A stretch of 64,000 nt of DNA from Acanthochlamys bracteata (taxonomy: Eukaryota > Streptophyta > Magnoliopsida > Pandanales > Velloziaceae): contig CM034127.1 of NCBI GenBank assembly GCA_019914995.1, positions 8,680,001 through 8,744,000 of the forward strand, read 5' to 3'. Positions 10,380 to 20,660 of the stretch are shown piece by piece. Made by a program: the position numbers and the translations under genes. Below the pieces are notes generated by a model. That model was given only the letters and a program-made list of their open reading frames with translations, did not search any database and had not been told where the DNA came from. How positions within the stretch are numbered: position 1 is the first letter of the stretch; each line of letters begins with the position of its first letter.

Positions 10380-13253
10380 TTACTTGATGGTTTCAACTTT
10401 AGGCACACAAACTGGAAACGATTCTATCTCCGCCATCCAAGGGTTGCTTTCTTTAGCAGGATTAACGGTTCTGAGTGCCTTCCATACTGCACTGTTGCAC
10501 TTGAACCCTGACCCAAATGCTATCTGCCAAGTCCTGTGCCCCTTTCTGATCCTCCCTTTAGCCTCACTATAAGCAAGTTCATACCACAATGAACTGCTTG
10601 ATGTATTGCCAAATCTATACAGAGTCATCCTTGATGGCTCCATATGCCATGGACTCAATTGCAAATTCTTCTCCAACTCATCGAGAACTGCTCGTCCGCC
10701 TGCGTGGATGCAAAAGTGCTCTATGGCCAATTTGAAGTCAGGGATGTATGGCTTGATATTCATTCTGAAAACCTTCCGTCCGACTAATGACATGAAGAAT
10801 AGGAGTTGTTCCGAAAAAGGTAGTACTAATGGTCCAAGTGTGGTTATGTTTGTCTTGAGGGCTTCACCAGCAACTGCCATCAAGTCTTTAGACAACGCAA
10901 CTCCTATGGTACCAGCACTATCCTCCTCCTGGAACACGCAATTGTAAGAACGGTCTTCAGCACCCTTGTGCGTTCTCACAGTGTGGACAAGTTGGTACTT
11001 GGCACGTCTACGGTCAGACCGTTTGTTCGTGAGAAGTACCGCAGCTCCGCCCATACGGAATATGCAGTTAGACAGAAGCATCGAACCATTATTGCCCATG
11101 TACCAATTGAGTGTAATGTTTTCCGTGCTCACAACAAGCGCGTATGAATTGCGATGTACCTGCACGACAAATATTACAAGTCATTTTTAACGCGATTAGG
11201 TACAGTAGCTACTATACTACTTACAGTATTGCTACTAGAATGTGACAGTACTACATATATTAGCGAAGCTTCTGAAATAGTAGTTAGCTAGCTAGTTTAG
11301 GCGATGTTGACATTCTTGTTCCGGGGATTCGATGGATTAGGTGCACTTGTTAATTAGTAGTTGTCCCACATTAGAGGGTTTGCCATTGCCTTCATGAAAC
11401 AACAACTTGCAAGTTCAGCAAACAAATAAGACCGCTTACCAAACATGAAAATAATAAAGGATAACCACTGTATTTTCAGCTATAGCCCAGAATCATGGAT
11501 GAAAAAGAAACATAACAAACACTACGGACTGCTTCTTTTCAGTGATATTATAATTTCTGTGGGTTGTTTCTTTAGGGCTAAAAGACCAGCTGGCTGTGAT
11601 GAAAAGTGCGTTCAACTACCGTGACCCTACTCTTGGTGTGACCAATTGCCACTTTACTGTTACGTTTCGTTGTGTATCTATAATTGTTATAAAAAATCAA
11701 GATCACGGGCAAACATGAGAGAGATTGTGAAGCTAGAAGAAAGTTATGTATAGGTTCTGACTCACTAAAATAGCCTTTTGTGTGTACTATTGAACGTTCT
11801 AACTATTGAAGCTCTCATCGAGGAAATCTACCAGACTACCAAGAAAGGCATTTATGAACTTGCTATAGCAAACGACAGCTAGCAAAATAGTGTGGAATCA
11901 AGAGTTCACTAATTAATTAGAACTTGACGTTTCCTTGTAAACCACCGGAAACCATTTCGTGTTAATTTGTTAGGGCAGGTGCTATTATATTTTGGAAAGT
12001 CAAATCTTGAACTGATTAAATTCAATGAAGAGGCTTCACTGTTGATGCGGCATCACTTGATCAGCAACCGGTGAAATATTTACATTTCACATGTAAAGGG
12101 TAATTGCCTAATGTGTTAAGTAAAACCGTTACTAATTTCAAGTGGAAACACCGGAAAGTAATTGTTCTGTGTCATGGAAGTGGTTCAAGAATCAATACTA
12201 AACCAAACAGATGTTGAACTAACTAGCTATATGCGATGCATCTTAATTCGAAAATAACATAGAAAACTAAGAAGATTTTTATCAAGGGGTCAAATAGATT
12301 ATGCTTTAAATGTTTATCGCCAAAAGAAAAGCACTTGATACCGCTAGTGAGAAGTGAGATCAGATGATTGTGGACTACCTTGGCTTCCATGCATGGACTC
12401 AGATTTGATAATTAGTTAGTTAGTAGGGAGCATGCAAGAACAGTAACAGTATATACAACGCTTAATTAGTTGAGAATAAGAAACAAATATATACCTGAAG
12501 CAGCTGCTTGGCCAAGTCAATGGAGATGAGTCCAGCACTACACCCCATTCCTCCAAGGTTGTAGCTCCTGATGTTACCTCTGAGCTTGTAGCGGTTAACA
12601 ATCATGGCGGAAAGCGAAGGCGTAGGGTTAAAAAGACTGCAGTTCACAACCAATATGCCGATGTCTCTAGCCATAACCCCTGTCTTCTTCAGCAGCTCAT
12701 CCACTGCGCCAAACATCACCAGCTCTGCCTCTTTCCTTGCATTTGCCATGCAAGGGTTTGGAGGAACCCTGATTAACGCTTCCGGGAAATACGTGGACTG
12801 ACCAAGCCCTGAACGTTCTAGAATTTTCTGTTGGAATTCGAGATTCTCAGTAGAGAAAACGCCTGTCTGTGTGGACCGTTCCATGAAGAGCTCTCGCGGG
12901 CATTTCCGGGCATCTTCTGGCTTGTAGCACGCAAAATCCAGGAGGTAGACTGGTCTTGGTCGTGTGAAGAAGTAGGCTGTTGTAAGGAAAGTAATTACTG
13001 CTGAAAAGAGAACTGTTGTAACGAGGTTGGATTGGAGAAGGGCGAAGACATTGCGGAGATCTTCGTCTGTGACTTTTACGGAGTTTGCAGAGACTGTAAG
13101 AAGAATAGGGAGTAGGAGAAGGTATCCGAGGTTTGAAATGAGGTAGTGGTATCCAAGTTTGACATACTTAAGCTTCACTGGTTTTTGTAGTTCGGGACGA
13201 TTGCTTGAAACGCCTCCATCCTGAGCAGCTGCCGCCGAAGCGGCATTCGACAT
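10380..13253 (-). CDS. 3-ketoacyl-CoA synthase (KCS), two exons
   Basis: Exon 1 is 13253-12495 (253 codons) and exon 2 is 11159-10380 (259 codons plus stop); the intron 12494-11160 has GT-AG ends in phase 0 and joins LLQ to VHRN, giving 512 residues. KCS condenses malonyl-CoA with acyl-CoA in the ER, the rate-limiting and chain-length-setting step of very-long-chain fatty acid synthesis for waxes, suberin and sphingolipids. Two membrane segments lie at about residues 36-56 and 77-96. The catalytic Cys is Cys238 (GGMGCSAG), with His405 (CIHAGG) and Asn438 (RFGNTSSSS) completing the triad; the His-Asn spacing of 33 matches the family. Sequences such as [13 protein letters not shown] and [20 protein letters not shown] place it near the KCS4/KCS9/KCS11/KCS17 group, from memory. 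It is full length with no disruption and very likely functional. The exact paralogue is uncertain. Confidence 0.95.
11160..12494 (-). other. Single KCS intron
   Basis: On the minus strand the donor reads CAG|GTATAT and the acceptor GTGCAG|GTACAT. I see no gene or transposon ends within its 1335 bases. Confidence 0.85.
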
Positions 13254-13303
13254 GGCTGATGGGATTGGAAATCAAACTATGGATATCAAATGCTATATCA
13301 TAA

Positions 13304-13312
13304 CTATATATA
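13304..13312 (-). promoter_or_regulatory. Possible TATA box of the KCS gene
   Basis: On the minus strand TATATATAG lies about 50 bases before the KCS start codon. Use of this site would give a leader of only about 20 bases, so a further upstream promoter is equally possible. Confidence 0.3.
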
Positions 13313-13758
13313 ATTTCGTAGAAGGACTTTGTTGATTTGTACTTTCACCAAGAAAAGCGTATGGCTTCGAGACCTTATACGTTTTGTGAAAAAAGGGGCC
13401 AAGTGCTGTAGGGATATTTAATAAAACTCAAGGGGCCGGGTGTGTGTGCAGAAGAGAGAGATACAAGGATTGGGGAGATCCAACTACCCCAACAAACTGT
13501 TTTTATTGGCTTCAAGATCGGCCAAAAGAAGTACAGAAATATAGAAACAAAAGTAGATTCATGTTAATTGCTTGGCAGGCATGAGAACATGGATTGAAGC
13601 AACCCCCAACTGGTTTTCTTAAACTCACACATAATGCCTTTGCTAGAGTTTCTAGCTTGTAGAAAACCCCCCGTTTGTGTCACACTCACACCTCTATGTT
13701 TTGGGTGCATTAAGTTGACCTCGCATTAAGTTGACCGTTCTTAATATGATCTACCTTG
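13313..13758. other. KCS upstream region
   Basis: No gene is seen. This is the sequence left between the KCS start and the left end of the Harbinger element, so the native promoter may be as short as about 450 bases before transposon DNA begins. Confidence 0.5.
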
Positions 13759-14359
13759 TATGGAGGCGTTTGGGATTGCCTATGAAAAGAAGTTTTTTTG
13801 AAATTGAGTTTTTAGAAAGAAAAAATAGCTTTTGAGAAATGGAGAGAAAAAGAACTTTTCTGAAAATATATTTAGTGCTTTTGGATAAGGTGCTTTTCAA
13901 ATGAAAGAGATATGAAATTACTAAATTATCATTTAATGTTTTGTGTTAGTTATTGATGTATATATACTAAATTATTGATACCATTTTGAATAAAATACTT
14001 ATTTAAAAAATATTATATTCAATAAAGTGATTTTGTATTGAATTTTCTTTTAAAATAGAAATACTTAAATTAATTATTTTATATAAATATCTGTTTAAAT
14101 TAAAATTATTATTATTTTGTAAAATAGTTTGTTAAATAATTATTTAAAATATTTGCTAAATAATTGATAGTTAAATAATTTATTAAATATCGAATAAGTT
14201 GTTAAATATTTAGTAATTTTTTAAATAATTTGCTAAAATTATGTTAGATAGTATTTGTTCTCTTTACATAATTGCAAGAGTATGAATAAATAATCATACT
14301 TTGATTAAAAATAATTATACATTTGACATTCTCATAATAATAGCATCGCGATATACATG

Positions 14360-15600
14360 CTAGTCTGAAGTGTTTTTATCAGCATCTATCCCTACAGGCG
14401 TAACATTAAATGTACTACACGATGCTTGTACGGGTGATGGGACAAAACTTTCATGTTCTGCTACTGAGAACGCCTCATCGGACGTACCGTGCTTTCTGAT
14501 AAAGTTATGAATTGCCATTGTAGCAATGACAATATCTCGTTGAATATCAATGTGATATGGTGGCATATTTTCTAAAACTTTAAATCGAGCTTTCCATACG
14601 CCAAACGTATGTTCGATAATACTTCTACAGGAAGAGTAGAGTTAGTTGAATTTTTCTCTTAGACCCCTTGGTTTCCGCAGCTGTGCTGTACCTGCACGTC
14701 GAAAATCGCTAAGATGATATATTATGCCTTCACCTGTATATGGCGCTATATAACCAAGTCTGTGTACATAACCAGCATCCACCAGGTAATACTTGTTGCC
14801 TGAAGTTTAAGAAAACTCATGCTTTACGTTACATAATACTTTGTTGAAAATTTCTGTATCGTGAGCACTTCCTTTCCATCTAGCTAATATAAAGGTGAAG
14901 CACATATTGAGATCACAGACTACAAGAACGTTCTAAGTAGCATATCCTTTACGGCTAATGTAATATCTGCTCAGCAGTTGAAAGTGTAGTCTTGATATGA
15001 GTTCCGTCAATTGCTCCAATACAATCCTATAATAAAACATCCAATGTTCAAATCAGTAAATATAAATTTCTCGTACTATAAAAAATATGCGCTACTATAA
15101 TAAAAAACCAATTGCTTACTTGAAACTATGGAAGATATTGTGGGTTTTCTGATTTGTGGTAGATGACCCCTTTATTATAGTAGCGATGTGGCAGTAGTAA
15201 CTGTTTTGATAATTATAATATAGCTTTCAACATTTTGTGAATATGCCTAGAAATTATTTCTCCCGAATGATTAAATATCTCCTGAAGTAATTTGTTTGCA
15301 GATCCATAGGCACAAGTTAAAAGAAATACTGCAACGCTCTCCTCGACCGTTGTTGATCTTGTTGGATGAAAACCATAATCACGTGTCAAACATTGACGTA
15401 ATGCTAAAAAAATATCTTTCCTCATACGAAAATTTGAATAGCAGCGACTCTCATTTTCCTCCAATACTTCCAAAATAAGTCGATGACCTGTGCGTATAGA
15501 TGTATGGCACGAATTTTTGATCTTGCTGTGTACACATATAGCCGTAGCATGATAACTTGCTTGTATCGTGAGTTGTGTCAAGTTATCGTTGTTTTGGTTA
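14360..15600 (-). pseudogene. PIF/Harbinger transposase pseudogene
   Basis: Read right to left, the N-terminal part (15581-15213) contains FRMRKDIFLALRQCL and STTVEESVAVFLLTCAYGSA, typical of Harbinger transposases (DDE_Tnp_4 type). A likely intron at about 15120-15028 precedes the first catalytic block IGAIDGTH near 15001-15027. The second, YYLVDAGYVH, lies near 14762-14797, and the Glu block SIIEHTFGVWKARF near 14585-14625. So all three acidic residues are still encoded. The tail NFIRKHGTSDEAF is at about 14475-14515, and the stop is at 14360-14362. Several in-frame stops interrupt it, for example one at the Gln of a GYAxQNVLVV-like block. The enzyme would have cut and pasted the element with help from ORF1. 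Confidence 0.85.
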
Positions 15601-16370
15601 TTTGCATCATTTCAGAAACATCACATGAAGCTATAGAAATATCCATTGGGTTATAAAAAAAAAGGCATTCAAACATCCATCGAATCATCTGAACCACTCA
15701 TTTTACTACATAAATATAAATATACCAATCAGTATAGAGTAATAACCACTAAACAAACATATGCATTATCCCAAAAATTCTATAACTTAACTAAACACTC
15801 ATTTTAAATAATATTATTAAAATCACAATTTTGAATTCAATAATACAAACATCAAACATCAATTCATTAAGACGAGAAAATAAATACTTAGTATAATATC
15901 AACGAAACAAACATAAGGATTCTTCAAACTTAAATTAATAATTCAAATAACATCAGTAGTCGATGTTTTCCTCATATATTCTTCATAATTAAACTCTAAC
16001 CACGCCAAACGACTTTCATCATTTGGCTGATCTAAAAAAGCATAATGATTAGTAGGTTTAGTTAGAAGATTTGGGGAGTAGCTTCAGAATCTTGTTTCCA
16101 GCCATCTGATTGAGCAAACGCATGCACTTCTGATGATTGTTTGGTTGTCCTCTTTCTGCTCCCGTAGAGATAGTCCGACTGGTGGAACTTATGACATCCA
16201 CAAGTATATCCAAGCTCTCCTGCAGTGACCGTCTTCGTTTTGCTTCGTTGGAAACAAGCCTTGAGCTCGAAGGAAACAGATCTTGCTCAGCAGCAGCAAC
16301 TGGTGGCGGTTGATCACTAAGAGTATTATCACTACCTTCTTGGTTAGAACTGCTTTCAGCCGCGACATCT

Positions 16371-16378
16371 CTCCCAAC
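16371..16378. repeat. Left 8-bp target site duplication of the hAT element
   Basis: CTCCCAAC at 16371-16378 is repeated exactly at 19266-19273. Eight bases is the hAT duplication size. Confidence 0.95.
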
Positions 16379-16390
16379 TATAGATGCAAA
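16379..16390 (+). repeat. Left terminal inverted repeat of the hAT element
   Basis: TATAGATGCAAA, matching the right end in 11 of 12 positions when inverted. The AGATGCAAA core resembles the Ac-type ends of plant hATs. Confidence 0.93.
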
Positions 16391-16393
16391 TAT

Positions 16394-16519
16394 GGGCCGG
16401 GCCAAACGGGCCGGCCCGCGGCCCGGTATTAGACCCGCTCGGCCCGGTGAATAGTAAAAGGACCGGGCCGGCCCGGTGCGTCGGGCAGGATGGGCCGACT
16501 TTGCTGGCCCGCCCGGCAC
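16394..16519. repeat. GC-rich subterminal repeat tract of the hAT element
   Basis: Many copies of GGGCC/GGCCC and CCCGGCC-like words are packed here, including the perfect 12-base palindrome CGGGCCGGCCCG at 16407-16418. A shorter matching tract (about 19234-19250) lies inside the right end. Subterminal short repeats in plant hATs such as Ac are transposase-binding sites; that role here is inferred. Confidence 0.7.
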
Positions 16520-16526
16520 TGTTCAG

Positions 16527-16574
16527 TTGACCGGTCAACATTGACTTTGACCTGGTCAACGTTGACCGTTGACC
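16527..16574. promoter_or_regulatory. Cluster of seven TTGAC (W-box-like) motifs
   Basis: Within 48 bases TTGACC or TTGACT occurs seven times counting both strands: 16527, 16533 (reverse), 16541, 16547, 16554 (reverse), 16562 and 16569. TTGAC[CT] is the core that WRKY factors bind. It lies about 160-205 bases before the element's TATA box, so it could act as an upstream control region, or it could be another set of transposase-binding repeats. Confidence 0.6.
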
Positions 16575-16732
16575 AGGTAAAAAAAAAATAAAATTTTTCT
16601 GTCATGCTGACGTTAGCATTGTGTCATCTTCGACGTCAGTATGATCATGGCAAGGCAAAGCGTAACGGTAACACTACCGTTGGTCGCCAAAGAACGATAT
16701 TATTATTATTTTTTTAAATTCAACTTTTCACC

Positions 16733-16740
16733 TATAAATA
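16733..16740 (+). promoter_or_regulatory. TATA box of the hAT transposase gene
   Basis: TATAAATA stands about 150 bases before the transposase ATG, with a pyrimidine-rich leader after it. This is a normal plant spacing. Confidence 0.6.
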
Positions 16741-16889
16741 CATCATATTTTCATTCATTTTTCACACATTTCTCTCAAATCTCATTTTCATTCTACTCAA
16801 TCTTACACAAAATATAAAAGAAATTATTTCTTGCTTTATTTTCTAAATTCATATTTTTTTAATTATCAAAATTTTAGTTGTTATTTCAA

Positions 16890-19054
16890 ATGGATCCAAA
16901 TTTTCATGCCATTAATTTGGATGACTATGGCATGGACGATCAAAATTTGGAGGAAATAGATGTTGCTCGTATGGAGAAAGGAGATGAAATTCTTCCAAGA
17001 AGAAGTTTTCATCAAGGATGTAACGAAATTCCTCCAATTCCAAGTGCTGGAAGTAGTTCGGCTTTAGGATCGACATCGACAACAACAAAACGTTCAAAAG
17101 TCCCAACTTCTGAAGCTTGGAACTATTTCACTGCCGAATATACAATGCTAAGTGATGGTACTCAATCAAAAATGGCGAAATGTAAGTTTTGCAATAAACT
17201 TTTAACTGCTAATCTTAGTGCAGGTACCCGACATTTACTAGCACATGGTAAAAAATGTGCTTCTAAAAAACAAATCGGAAGGGAACCTTCACAAACTCAA
17301 CTTCAATTCAACACGGATGGTTCGGTAAGTACTTGGTCTTATGATTCTAATGTAGCTAGGGAATCTCTTGCCCGTATGATTTGTGCTATGGATTTACCTA
17401 TTAATTTTGGTGAGTTATCTTTTTATGAAGAACATATTAAAAGAGCATATTGTCCACAATTTCAAAAAGTTAGTAGAACAACTACTAGAAGTGATATTAT
17501 TATTTATTACAATAAAATGCGCACTATATTAAAATCTGAATTAACTTCTTTAAATTTTTCTATTGCGTTAACATCTGATATTTGGAGTGGTAGAGCTAAA
17601 GAAGATTATTTAAGTGTTGTTGCTCATTATTTAGATTCACACTGATTATGCAAAAAAAAATTATTGGTTTGAGACTTATTGATTCCACACATGATGCTAA
17701 AAATATTTCTGAGCGCATTATAAGTGTGGTTAAAGAATGGGGCATAAGCAACCGCATTGTCTCCATCACCCTAGATAATGCTTCAGCAAATACCAAAACA
17801 ATTCGATTTCTTGAGATGGAGCTAAGCTCATATATGGAAGGAATTTTACTACATCAACGTTGTGCTTGCCATATTATCAACTTAATCGTACAATCAGGTA
17901 TGCAGCTGGTAAGTGATCAGATTAATGATATTCGCGTTGCTATTTCTTGGATTACTAGTTCAAATCAACGTTTAGCTGAATTTAAAAGATATTGCATAGC
18001 AGAACATCTAAAGCCCCGAAAGTTCAGCCTTGATATGCCAATAAGATGGAATTCTACTTATCTAATGTTAAAAAGTACTTTAGATTATAAAAATGTGCTT
18101 ATAATTTTTTATAATATAAGAATGGGTAACAATATATTTACTGAAACTCATTTGATTATTGCTGAAAAACTTGTAAAATTTTTAGAAACTTTTTATGATG
18201 CTACTGTTTTATTATCTGGTGTTTACTATCCTACTTCTCCATTAGTTTTACATTCAATTCTTAATATAGCTACTATGCTACATTCGCATATAACAGATGA
18301 ATTACTTGGACCTATAGTTACAATAATGACTAAAAAATTAAAAAAATATTGGTCTGATATTCATCTTTTATATTGTTTTGCATTTATGTTAGATCCTAGA
18401 TTTAAATTTGTATATTTTACTAATACTCTTACATATATTGGTATGTATTTAGATATTTTCGATATTCAATTGCAAATTACTAACGCTCGTAACAAGTTGT
18501 ATGAAGTTTATGATCTTTATGAAGTTAGGTTTGGTAATTTGCGAAATCAACAACAACAAGCGGCACCGGCACAAACTCATCAAAGTAAGAAGAAAAAAAT
18601 GATCAATTGGTCTTTGATCTCCATCAAGCCTGGCTCAAGTTCAACACCATCTTCCACTTCAAGCAGCATGCAATCTTCTTCGGACTTGAACAAATATTTT
18701 GAAGGTGATACTGTCATTGTAGAAGACGATGAAAACCCAGAAAATTTTAATGTTTTGAATTGGTGGAAAACACATTCAACAAGATATCCAGTACTCTCTC
18801 AACTAGCACATGATATTTTGACTATTCCTATTTCAACGGTGTGTTCAGAATCGGCATTTAGTACAGCGGGAAGGATAATTGAAGAACGCAGAACACAACT
18901 TACTAGTGAGATGGTTAAAGTGTTAACTTGTTTGAAAGACTGGGAACTTGCAGTCAAACGAATGCAGCATACAACTCACAATGAAGACCTGACTGAACAA
19001 TTTTCTGAATTATTTTTAAATGAAAATATTCTAAGTACAAGTTCAAATGTATAA
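16890..19054 (+). pseudogene. hAT transposase (BED zinc finger, RNase H-like core, hAT dimerisation), one frameshift
   Basis: The ATG at 16890 opens a frame of 251 codons to a TGA at 17643-17645; the family sequence continues in another frame from about 17642 to the stop at 19054, about 719 residues in all, which is normal length. The first part has a BED zinc finger at about residues 80-125 (AKCKFCNK, then RHLLAHGKKC) and the first catalytic block LTSDIWSG. The second part has the RCACHIINLIVQ block, the core, and the C-terminal dimerisation domain with WWKTHSTRYPVLSQLAHDIL and TVCSESAFSTAGRIIEERR. One base is missing where the family has a Trp codon after LDSH (TGG reads TG). It is of the RICESLEEPER/Ac-like type. 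Restoring activity would need only that base, so the copy is either recently dead or misread. Confidence 0.92.
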
Positions 19055-19253
19055 TTATATACATATTACAAATTGTAATAATTTTTTTATATTTAATAAT
19101 AATTTTTAAAGTTATTTTTTAAGCTTTTTATATTTAGTAATAATTTTTAAGGTTATTTTCAATTTTTTTATATTTAATAATATTTTTAAATATTATTTAA
19201 ATTTATTATTTAAAAAATAAATATATATATAATGGGCTGCCGGCCCGCCTGTT

Positions 19254-19265
19254 TTTGCATCTCTA
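19254..19265 (-). repeat. Right terminal inverted repeat of the hAT element
   Basis: TTTGCATCTCTA, the inverted partner of the left end, directly followed by CTCCCAAC. Confidence 0.93.
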
Positions 19266-19273
19266 CTCCCAAC
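19266..19273. repeat. Right 8-bp target site duplication of the hAT element
   Basis: CTCCCAAC, identical to 16371-16378. Confidence 0.95.
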
Positions 19274-19979
19274 TGAAGCTGCTGACCTTGCTCTGCGATC
19301 CGACGCAACACTATCCTCAAATAGACGACCATACCGATCATAGAGTAAGGATAAATCCTTATCGTTAAACTTTTTCAACTTGTAGTCAGCTTATGCAAAT
19401 AATAAAAGATCAGTAAAAAAACTAACATGAAAAAACATAATAAACATAGTTGCTAAATAGCAAGCAGCTAATGTACCTTAATCTTCGCATCCCACCACTT
19501 ATCATCAGTAATGATCGTATTATTTGCAGCATCCCATCCCAAATCTAACTCACATAAAACTAATTTCTTATACAATTTCCATTTAGTCTTCATATTATCC
19601 TAATGATTTTTGAATTGACGTTTGTCGTACGTCTCCCTAAAATATTCATTAAACGCACGACGGATATTACCCTAACCTTCTGTATTGAAATGAGTCATGG
19701 GCTTATTACCCTTTCGAGTCTCTTCTTCGGTAAGTTCAACAAATTTTCTACAATAACTCTCTAATCAATGCGCAATTTCACTATGACTCTTCTTCTTTGG
19801 CATAGACATCAATAACGTATAATCAAAAAAAAATCTTATGTCGCAAATATCGTAGTTTAGCTACCATCACAATAATTACAACAACTCTAATACTCAGTAA
19901 TATCCTAATATGTAACTATTTATTCATAAAGCACGCAAACTCTTTGGCATATTCATTAAATCATAGTTTTCAGAAAAAT

Positions 19980-20660
19980 AATTTTTAGTCTTAGAGAAAT
20001 TTCATTTTGAATTCGGTGTATAGGCTTGTATTTCATTTTTCTATTTTAGCAAAATGAAATACAGGCCTATACTGTTTTGTATTTCATTTTGTCTTTTTTA
20101 GCAATAAGAAAAATGATCCCAAATATTAAAAAGACAAAGATCATAAGTGAAATGAAATTATTCAAGCATTATTAAGCACATTTTCTGGTAAAATTATATA
20201 CTAAAATGTTTTAGAAAAATGAAAATTTTAACTATCATGAAACTGGCATGGAAAAAGACAAAATCTTTATGTTTGGAAAAAGCAAAGATTGGAACTACGA
20301 AGCTTAGAGGGTGGATGTATTTATGAAGCTTAAAGAAATACAAAACAGTATTACACAACTCATGTATTTCATTTTGTCTTTTGTGAACATCAGAAATAAC
20401 CAAAACAATAGTAGAAACATTTTATTATCAAAATAGTATAGCCATGTTATTAATCAAAACAGTATAGGCCTGTTATTAATCAAAACAGTATAGGCCAATA
20501 AATGACATACATGACTATACTATTTTTAGACTTAGAGAAATACATGTCTCTTTTAATTAGAGAAAAGACAAAATCTTTATGTTTGGCATTAAACTGACAT
20601 TATTTGCTCTTAATAATTTCATTTTCTCAAAAGACAAAATGAAATTTCTGTATAATGTAC
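19980..20660. repeat. Short direct and inverted repeats upstream of Harbinger ORF1
   Basis: Three 26-base units containing TTATTAATCAAAACAGTATA-like sequence stand head to tail at about 20422-20498. The word CAAAACAGTATAGGCCTG (20455-20472) also occurs inverted near 20056-20073. A 20-base word starting GACAAAATC occurs directly at 20257 and 20567. No protein is encoded. It lies before the ORF1 start, so it may be leader or binding-site DNA of the Harbinger element. Confidence 0.6.

Larger units (their letters stand above)
16379..19265 (+). mobile_element. hAT superfamily DNA transposon (2887 bp), nearly intact
   Basis: Its ends are TATAGATGCAAA at 16379-16390 and TTTGCATCTCTA at 19254-19265, which pair as a 12-base inverted repeat with one mismatch. 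An exact 8-bp duplication flanks it. It contains one plus-strand transposase gene and GC-rich subterminal regions in otherwise AT-rich DNA. It is inserted in the ORF1 of the surrounding Harbinger relic. One missing base in the transposase is the only coding damage I can see, so this is the youngest-looking DNA transposon of the window, or it carries a sequencing error. Confidence 0.95.
16058..19803 (-). pseudogene. Harbinger ORF1 (Myb/SANT-like), split by a hAT insertion
   Basis: The gene starts at the ATG at 19803-19801 (MPKKKSHSEIAH). It carries a trihelix/SANT-like DNA-binding block: THFNTEG, NEYFRETYDKRQFKNH, then NMKTKWKLYKKLVL and DDKWWDAKIK. A GT-AG intron of about 100 bases precedes LKKFNDKDLSLLYDRYGRLF, which runs to the hAT insertion. 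On the far side the frame resumes at 16378 with VGRDVAAESSSNQEGSD and ends LLPKSSN at 16058. Removing the hAT and one copy of its 8-bp duplication rejoins the frame exactly (SAASVG + RDVAAE). Three stops lie in the first exon, two of them at conserved Trp positions. ORF1 proteins of this family assist transposase binding and nuclear entry. Confidence 0.85.

Noticed and set aside
10384-11190. Three plus-strand frames opposite KCS exon 2
   Set aside because: They are antisense shadows of the conserved KCS exon.
17640-17665. Possible programmed frameshift in the hAT transposase at a run of nine A
   Set aside because: The A run lies after the TGA stop, and there is no slippery heptamer before it. 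One missing base in a conserved Trp codon explains the change.
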